From Sipunculus nudus (Eukaryota; Annelida; Sipuncula; Golfingiida; Sipunculidae), in NCBI GenBank assembly GCA_026874595.1, contig CM049309.1:44595079-44659078 (forward strand): a stretch of DNA of 64,000 nt, given 5' to 3'. The notes below the pieces were generated by a model. The model made no database searches and had not been told where the DNA came from. It saw only the letters and a list, made by a program, of their open reading frames with translations. Shown one piece after another: positions 57,532 through 64,000 of the stretch (positions are counted from its first letter, which is position 1; every line of letters begins with the position of its first letter). A program made the translations under genes and the position numbers.

Positions 57532-59494
57532 CCCGTTCTTGTGTTGGGCATGTAGATGGCGCTGCACTAGCCCCTTGGAGAAATAATGACAAATTTCTCA
57601 GGATTTCGGAGGAAACATAGGAATAACGATCTTGTAACATACCTGGCATTGTTCCCGACAGTTCAAGACCTAACACAGGCATTTCCGAGACGGAGCAACA
57701 GAGTAAAGTTGCGTGACAACCGTTGAGTGGCTCCACAGTCAGTTTTAATACGTTCTCAGCGCAATGTAAAATGAAAATGGGACCCAGCAACAACCAATTG
57801 ATGACTCACAAAAATCGAATATCTGATACTTTCGATTTTTAATTTATCTGTAAAAAGATCACAAGAAAAAAAAAAAAACAAAAAAAAACAATGTTCCCGC
57901 ATGTTTAAGGACATGAGGAGTTAACTTCCGCGGTAACATGACCACTACGCTCTGATGACGACCACTGTGGGCATCCATCTTAAGTTTACTTAAACAATGC
58001 ATATCAACGTCAGTGTTATTAATATATACTTTATCTTTAATGAATTTAAAGTAAATATTTAATAATAAGGTTTTGTATAATTAAAATATACAAATGGAAA
58101 AATTGCATAAATAGTTTGTGGAATACTAAATGATGTTGGTCGGTTAATGTATATATACAAGTATGTACCGTAAAACATATGGCGTCACACAATCATAAAT
58201 ATATATATATAAATGCGACAGGATTTCCGGGACGCTGGGGTAAACTTATGTGACGCTCGAAATTTGTATTGGACGCTCGGTCTCAGAGGTCCGAGCTTCC
58301 GGTTGGGACGCTTAAAATTTTGACTGAAGAACCAAGAGCATGAAAGCTGGCGCTTGGAGCAGTCACTGACCATTGCCTACTACCTCAAACAAAACAGTCA
58401 GTTGCATGTGTGAACGCTGAAAACTGACCCTTACATTTCATTATAATCAGATAACCATAATGACAAAATACGTATTCATATATATAATGACAATATTGAT
58501 GTAAATTTCTTTCTGGGTATCGGTGAGCATATGCAGGTACGATACGTATTGAGATACACGTAAAGTCGATACGCTTCATTTAAACTTTAAATAAAATTTT
58601 CTTATTAACCACTGTGTGGATAGTTTTCTCAAACAATTAAAATAGAAAAGTTTATATATAATCGCTCTGTTGATAAAGTTTAATAACTTATAGCTTTATC
58701 CAGTCACGCGTACCAATAATGCATGGCAATAGGATACTATTTTTAGGACAATAACTGGTACAGTACACGGACTAACACCGGAGTTCCTGTACTCAACGTG
58801 GGTGAATGAAATCTAATCAACTAAGGCCAAGATAAAATATATTAATTGGGGCGGCGCAGGGGGCTACTGGTTTCGCGGTTGATGGGTATATTAAGAAAAA
58901 ATCAGTTCTTAATTTGTGCATATAATTTTTGTAATATATATTGTAAATAAATGTATATATATATTATTATTACGTAATTTATTTCCAGCCTATGAAAATG
59001 ATAAATATTTGTTTTTTATTTCACCCATAAGAAAAAAAATATAGAGCCAGGTTTTTGTTATAAAATTAATTAAAGAAACACTGGGGAGGGTATGGGACTC
59101 AAATTTTGAGAAAATGTTCAAATATGCACTGTAATAAGGACATTTTGAGGCACCTTTCACGAAATGTTAGGATTTTCTGTTCCTGAACTAGTTCTCTCTA
59201 ATGTTTTTGCATATAGCATTGTCAGACTGTAGAGGGTGGGGGTTCACATGTGGCCGGCTTTATTATCTTCATATCGCGCCTGTCTCAGTGTAGTAATATT
59301 TGGAGGCTTTCTCAATTAATGGAGCAGATCACAGATCTGGTCATTGATATCCTTAACTTATGAATTAGAAAATAATAAACTGTGGATAACTTAGTAATTT
59401 AATTGCTAGGGTATAAAAAAGATATATACAAATGAAGATAAATTACGAATAACTAGAAATTAATAGATAAAATCAGAGATGTTACAGCACAACA
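57532..59494. other. Non-genic interval
   Basis: No gene is recognised. A minus-strand ORF ending at a good donor (57643) lacks an ATG and an acceptor. The rest is A/T-rich. Confidence 0.35.
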
Positions 59495-59558
59495 GGGGGA
59501 TGGGGGGGTGGGGGGTGGGGGGTCGCGGGCTGCCCCCCTTTGGATCCGCCAGTGCCTA
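59495..59558 (+). mobile_element. MITE family B fragment
   Basis: A G-rich run then GCCCCCCTTTGGATCCGCCAGTGCC, matching the right end of family B. The left part is lost. Confidence 0.5.
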
Positions 59559-59938
59559 AACATAATTTTTCAAAATATAGACTCGGTTTTTCCCCCAAAA
59601 ATAAACCATACTCCTGTGGTCGAAATACCTTTCCATGTTCCTGGTATGAGTCATACTTCAGGTATTACGTGGAAATTATTTCTTTCGCTTATGTATTCAT
59701 AATATATATAGAGCTAGGAGACAATGAAGGTTCAGGTATTTATAGGATTCAAAACCAAAGCCTGGTAGAAATATCCCTGTTTCGCATGAGAACTGATATG
59801 ATACATTAATAAAGTGACATCCCGCCTGACAACCAGCCCGCTTGTTTTGGTCCAAGACTAATGCAAATCATCATAAACACCTCCAGCTAACACTACCACT
59901 TTGGTTCGTCCCGTAAGTGGTCGTGTAAGCGATATTTC

Positions 59939-59941
<3 letters not shown>

Positions 59942-59985
<44 letters not shown>

Positions 59986-60102
59986 CTCTCGCTGAAAGTG
60001 CCGGTGTATATATATATATATAAATGATATATATGTGTAAATATATATATGTATGTAAATATTTATGTATGTGTATATGTATATATGTTTATATATATAT
60101 AC

Positions 60103-60150
<48 letters not shown>
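59942..60150. repeat. Cluster of TA-rich microsatellites
   Basis: TA runs at 59942-59983 and 60100-60150, separated by ATATGTATGTAAATAT-type degenerate repeats. Confidence 0.9.
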
Positions 60151-60152
<2 letters not shown>

Positions 60153-60423
60153 TAGCCGCAAGTAAATGTTTCTAATTGAAAGATACTCGTCTATATACAA
60201 CCTGGCCGACGCCCAGGTTTAACCACCTAGCTGCCAAGTTACCCAGTAAGTAATATATATATCATAATAGATTTCAATCACCCACGTGAAGTACAGGAAC
60301 TCGGTGTCAGTCCGTGCACTGTAAAAGTTTTTTTTTCTCCAAAAATAGTATCCGTTTGGTATATTGATCCCTGTCATCATGCATTCTTGGTACCCGTTGT
60401 CGGATACAGTTATGAGAGAGGTG

Positions 60424-60427
<4 letters not shown>

Positions 60428-60503
<76 letters not shown>

Positions 60504-60547
60504 ACGAGAGGACGAAAAATGAGAGAGACAGAGAGAGGGAGAGAAAG
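60428..60547. repeat. Compound (AC)n(AT)n(AG)n microsatellite
   Basis: About 40 bp of AC, about 20 bp of AT, then AG-rich repeats with interruptions. Confidence 0.95.
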
Positions 60548-61434
60548 ATAGACAGAGGACTTGAAAATCTCACCTACCGTTTGATTGTGAAGGATACGCA
60601 GTCCTGTCGACTATCTAGCAAATCCGTACAAATCGGAGTGGTTCCTCTACTTTAAAGTCCAGTTTCCTCACGGCAGGGTTTACAAGAAGTTACCTAGGAG
60701 CGCTCTCAGTACTCTGATGTATATGATTACTTGATCACTGCAATTCACAGTTGGTACCTGTTGAGTATCTCTATTCCTTCTTATAAAGTAAACATGAACC
60801 CCAAAAGGGGATCATATAGTCGCATGTTCCTAACCTGCTTTTGATATGCGAGCGGCTACACGAAAATGCTTACAAGGAAGTTAATACGATGCCCTTTGAC
60901 CTCTGGATGCGGCTTATTTATTTTCCGTACATTGTGGGTATTTTTTGCTACGCGATCATCGTAACCCTAAATGTAACATTGTTTAGAAAGCACAGCGAAA
61001 CCGCGTTATATATATCGATAAGATCGTTATAGGCCCAAAACCAGATAAGAGGCTCAGCCGATCTCAAAGGTATCCTTGTTGTGTCATAGTAGATGGGTTA
61101 TTATTATTAATATTATTTTATTATTTTTATTACTGGCATTACTATTTTATTGTATATTATTGGATTACATATTTTATTACTATTATAATAACTTTAAAGT
61201 GTATATAAACAATTTTATAATTTTACAAAATAGTTCGCTGGGAACTCTTTTTGCGATAAAAATGCCGAGAAATATTATATGTGGTGCTGCAACATGTCAG
61301 GATATAAGTCACGCTCCAATTATTTCGTCCACAAAAATATATTCTTGTTTACTTTTTTCAAATGTTTATTAAACATTTTATATAATAAATATTGCATATA
61401 ATATTTAAAGTAAATGTTGCATATAGTAAATCTG

Positions 61435-61440
<6 letters not shown>
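60548..61440. other. Non-genic interval
   Basis: A 'CAGCGAAACCGCGTTATATAT' repeat fragment near 60992 is the only recognised item. A minus-strand GT donor context near 60570 is not supported by coding sequence. Confidence 0.3.

Positions 61441-61517
<77 letters not shown>
61441..61517. repeat. (TA)n microsatellite
   Basis: About 76 bp of uninterrupted TA. Confidence 0.95.
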
Positions 61518-61520
<3 letters not shown>

Positions 61521-62284
61521 GATAATTATTTTTCTGTTTTCCCTCCAATGAGGTTTGGACTAATTTGCTTTACGTGTCGGTATGTGTATACGTTCGCATT
61601 GAGCTTAGATTCGTTATTTATGGAATGCGGATAAAATCGGTATTGACTTAATCTTGTGAGATTCCTTATATGCGGGTCCGCCATGCGGAATGCGTATCCG
61701 GCAAAACGAATTGAAAACACGCATGCAGCATTTTATCGAACCAGATAGTACATGGAGGGCAATATATTAGTAAAGTTGCCGTTTTCCCCTTTGATAACAG
61801 ATATGGAAGAATATAGGTGGTACATTGTTACTATATAATAACAATAGCAACAAACCTGAACGTAGTGTTCATAACCTGAACCTTAAAATGTTAATGGCTC
61901 ATGCATAAAACCAGTAGCCACTTACAGGCCATCAGATGAACTGAGACCTCACGGAAACCGTACCTCCTCAATCAAGGCCGCACAATCCTAAACCGGGTTT
62001 AAAACAGATTTAACCAGATTCGGTTTGCAAGTGGATTTTTGTACTTCCTAGCTCTTATAGTATCTATACAAGATTATTCACTCATCAGTCTGAGCATTCA
62101 CGGCATCATTCACTTACGCGCATATCCAAGCGTCACTTGTCTTTTCCGTTACGTCCTACGTTTCCAAAAGAAAAAGCGACACATAACTGTGTATAGCTCA
62201 TATGATTAAAGCTTCCGTCTTAACTAATTTGGAGAAAAATATTATTTAAGCTATATACGTGTCCATTTCTATACATGGACGCGG

Positions 62285-62460
62285 TAAGCTGTGTTTCCAT
62301 AAGCGTGTAAGCATTAGCGAACGTGGTAAAACTCGATCCTATGGCAATATAACAATAACAATGGCAATAACTATTGAGCGTTTCCATAAATATCTGCACG
62401 TAGGGGAACGCGAATGGAAGCATGAAGGCGAACATGATTTTTGGTCGTTGCGTGTTTGAA
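62285..62460. mobile_element. MITE family C-like fragment
   Basis: TAAGCTGTGTTTCCATAAGCG matches the family C terminus at 9345. The right end (GAATGGAAGCATG) is degraded. Confidence 0.4.
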
Positions 62461-62720
62461 TTCCCATTTCATCGGACAATCAGTCAAAGACACCAGTAGC
62501 GTAGATTAATCACTTTCCTGTACAAATATTATTCAACCATTAAACCAGCGAACCGTTAGCTTATTACTTCATTACGGAGGTCCCCTTTTTAGCTCAGCTG
62601 ACTGTAAGTCCGGCGTCCGTCCGTCCGTTAACAGGGCACAAATCGTAACCGTTAGACCTAGAAACTTCTAACTGTACATCCTGGGAGGTCCTGGGTAAAT
62701 CTCCTTGGAAACCTGAAATT

Positions 62721-62735
62721 AGGTCATGGTGACCT
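62721..62735. promoter_or_regulatory. Perfect ERE-type palindrome AGGTCATGGTGACCT (unit 1)
   Basis: Inverted AGGTCA half-sites with a 3-bp spacer, identical to the estrogen-receptor consensus. Unit 2 at 62879-62893 has one mismatch. Confidence 0.4.
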
Positions 62736-63035
62736 TTATTTTGTGACTTACGTGCCAAAAACACGATTTTGGGCACCCAGATAGTCAGACGGGGCACAAA
62801 TTGTATCCATTAGGCCTAGAAACCTCTAACCTGACATTTTGGGAGATCCTGGGCAAATGCTCTTGGAAACCTGAAACGAGGTCGCCATGACCTATATTTT
62901 GCGACCTTTAGCAAAAGTAGTCATATAAGCACCCTGAATGTCAGATGGGGACAAATTGTAAATGTGAGGCATAGAATTTTTTAACTGTACATTCTGGGAG
63001 AGGTCCTGGGCAAATCTCCTTGGAAACCTGAAATT

Positions 63036-63050
63036 AGGTCATGGTGACCT
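63036..63050. promoter_or_regulatory. Perfect ERE-type palindrome (unit 3)
   Basis: AGGTCATGGTGACCT, 157 bp after the unit 2 site. Confidence 0.4.
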
Positions 63051-63193
63051 ATATTTTGTGACCTACAGGCCGAAAACAGTATTTTGAGCACCCCGAAAGT
63101 CAGGCAATGCACACATTGTATTTGTTAGGCCTAGAATCTTCTTATGTAACATTCAGAGAGATCCTTGGCAAATGTCTGTGGAAATCTGAAATT

Positions 63194-63208
63194 AGGTCAC
63201 CATGACCT
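63194..63208. promoter_or_regulatory. Perfect ERE-type palindrome (unit 4)
   Basis: AGGTCACCATGACCT, 158 bp after the unit 3 site. The spacer is the complement of the others but the half-sites are intact. Unit 5 (63341-63355) has one mismatch. Confidence 0.4.
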
Positions 63209-64000
63209 ATATTTTGCGACCTTTGGCAAAAGAAGTCATATAAGCACCCAGACAGTCAGTCAGGGCATCTGTAAAGCCTAGAATCATCTAACATAAAATT
63301 CAGGGAGGTCCTAGTCAAGTGTCCTTGGAAACCTGAAATTAGGTCATGGTGACCGATATTCTGCTAGCTATGGACCAGGAACATGATTTTGAACACCTAA
63401 AGAGACAGGGTACAAATTGTATCTATTTTACTTGTAACCTTCTATTGTGAAATCCAAGGGGGTCCTGGGCAGGTCTCCTATGAATCCTGAAATTTTTATT
63501 TTCTGTCCATTTTTTCAACACTGTATTTAGCCAAAGGCTCTTCTCTCAGACAATATATAACATTAATAAAAAAAAAAAAAAAACAAAAAAAAAAAAAACA
63601 CGAGCACCCAGTCAAAACTAGCTGAGCGTCATGGCCCATGGGCCACTTGTGTTATATGTATTTAGGACTCCATGCTTACAATATCCTGGATTTATGCCTG
63701 TTTTGCACTATACCTGGCTGCAGCAAGACAGAAATCGGGGCACCAGCTAAGTTCATTCCTTTGGACATTTATTTCATACGTCTGTTAATAAACTTTTTAT
63801 TATTACATATGGCCTTTTGTTGTTTAGGTTAGTTTCAGGTTTCAACAAACTGAGCACAGCCAAGAATATAAGTAATAACAGAAGCCCATGTCCTGTCTAA
63901 ACAAACTTAAATGAATTAATGTCAGTCACGGACACTGGCTGTGAAACCGTGGGTTGAGGACAAAGGTTAACTCATTCACGTCATGTAGCGAGAATCCATT

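Larger units (their letters stand above)
62586..63650 (+). mobile_element. 'TTTAGCTCAGCTGACT' family copy with six ~157-bp tandem units
   Basis: Starts TTTTTAGCTCAGCTGACTGT with (GTCC)n and ends CTAGCTGAGCGTCATGGCCC. The interior from 62634 has six head-to-tail units of about 142-162 bp. Each has GGGCACAAATTGTA, TAGGCCTAGAA, CTTGGAAACCTGAAATTAGG and, in the first five, AGGTCANNNTGACCT. Confidence 0.85.

Noticed and set aside
57449-57793. Minus ORF ending near a good donor (CCAG|GTATGT at 57643)
   Set aside because: The apparent start is TTG with an in-frame stop just upstream, there is no acceptor, and the far part overlaps a family A MITE.
60841-61032. 63-codon ORF with a hydrophobic segment
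   Set aside because: It begins at TTG and its end overlaps a GCGAAACCGCG-type repeat fragment; there is no supporting splice site.

Overview
This is an AT-rich, repeat-dense, intron-rich metazoan nuclear DNA window. The genes are split into small exons with GT..AG introns. Long (TA)n tracts, poly-C/G runs, many short inverted-repeat elements and a decayed non-LTR retrotransposon fill most of the rest. The protein families, and repeats bounded by a 'TTTAGCTCAGCTGACT...' motif with (GTCC)n, suggest a marine invertebrate, most likely a bivalve or other mollusc. That placement is an inference from repeat style, not proof.

Three protein-coding genes were rebuilt exon by exon, and every junction is in frame. 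(1) A CHTOP homologue on the + strand (coding 3031-12208, six exons, 271 aa). CHTOP is an RGG-rich mRNA-export and PRMT1-target protein. (2) A SKAP-family adaptor on the + strand (coding 20986-30820, nine exons, 399 aa). It has an N-terminal dimerisation-like helix region, a PH domain, tyrosine-rich acidic motifs, an unusually proline-rich linker and a C-terminal SH3 domain. (3) A very divergent Rho-like GTPase on the - strand (coding 41722-37080, four exons, 193 aa). Its nucleotide-binding motifs are degraded, the Rho insert is shortened, and it ends in a lysine-rich tail without a CAAX box, so it is probably a pseudo-GTPase. The three genes share no obvious pathway.

Region by region: 1-2970 holds microsatellites, two small transposon-like repeats and probably an unplaced CHTOP 5' exon. 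3031-13590 is CHTOP, with a minisatellite, a hairpin and a MITE in its introns. 13590-20900 is intergenic repeat. 20900 to about 32640 is SKAP, whose introns carry repeats, including a 55-bp minisatellite that copies one exon's splice donor. 32640-36300 is intergenic with nested foldback elements. 36300-41744 is the Rho-like gene. From 41760 to 64000 no gene could be firmly identified. That part holds a degenerate ~48-bp satellite (44350-45715), an RT relic (48826-49990), repeats carrying YY1-like motifs, a near-perfect 261-bp palindrome (56469-56729), and a ~157-bp tandem array in which five units carry an estrogen-response-element-like palindrome (62586-63650).

The observations most worth follow-up are the degenerate Rho-like protein, the ERE-bearing tandem array, two tiny inverted-repeat elements with exact 9-bp target duplications, and the SKAP splice-donor minisatellite.
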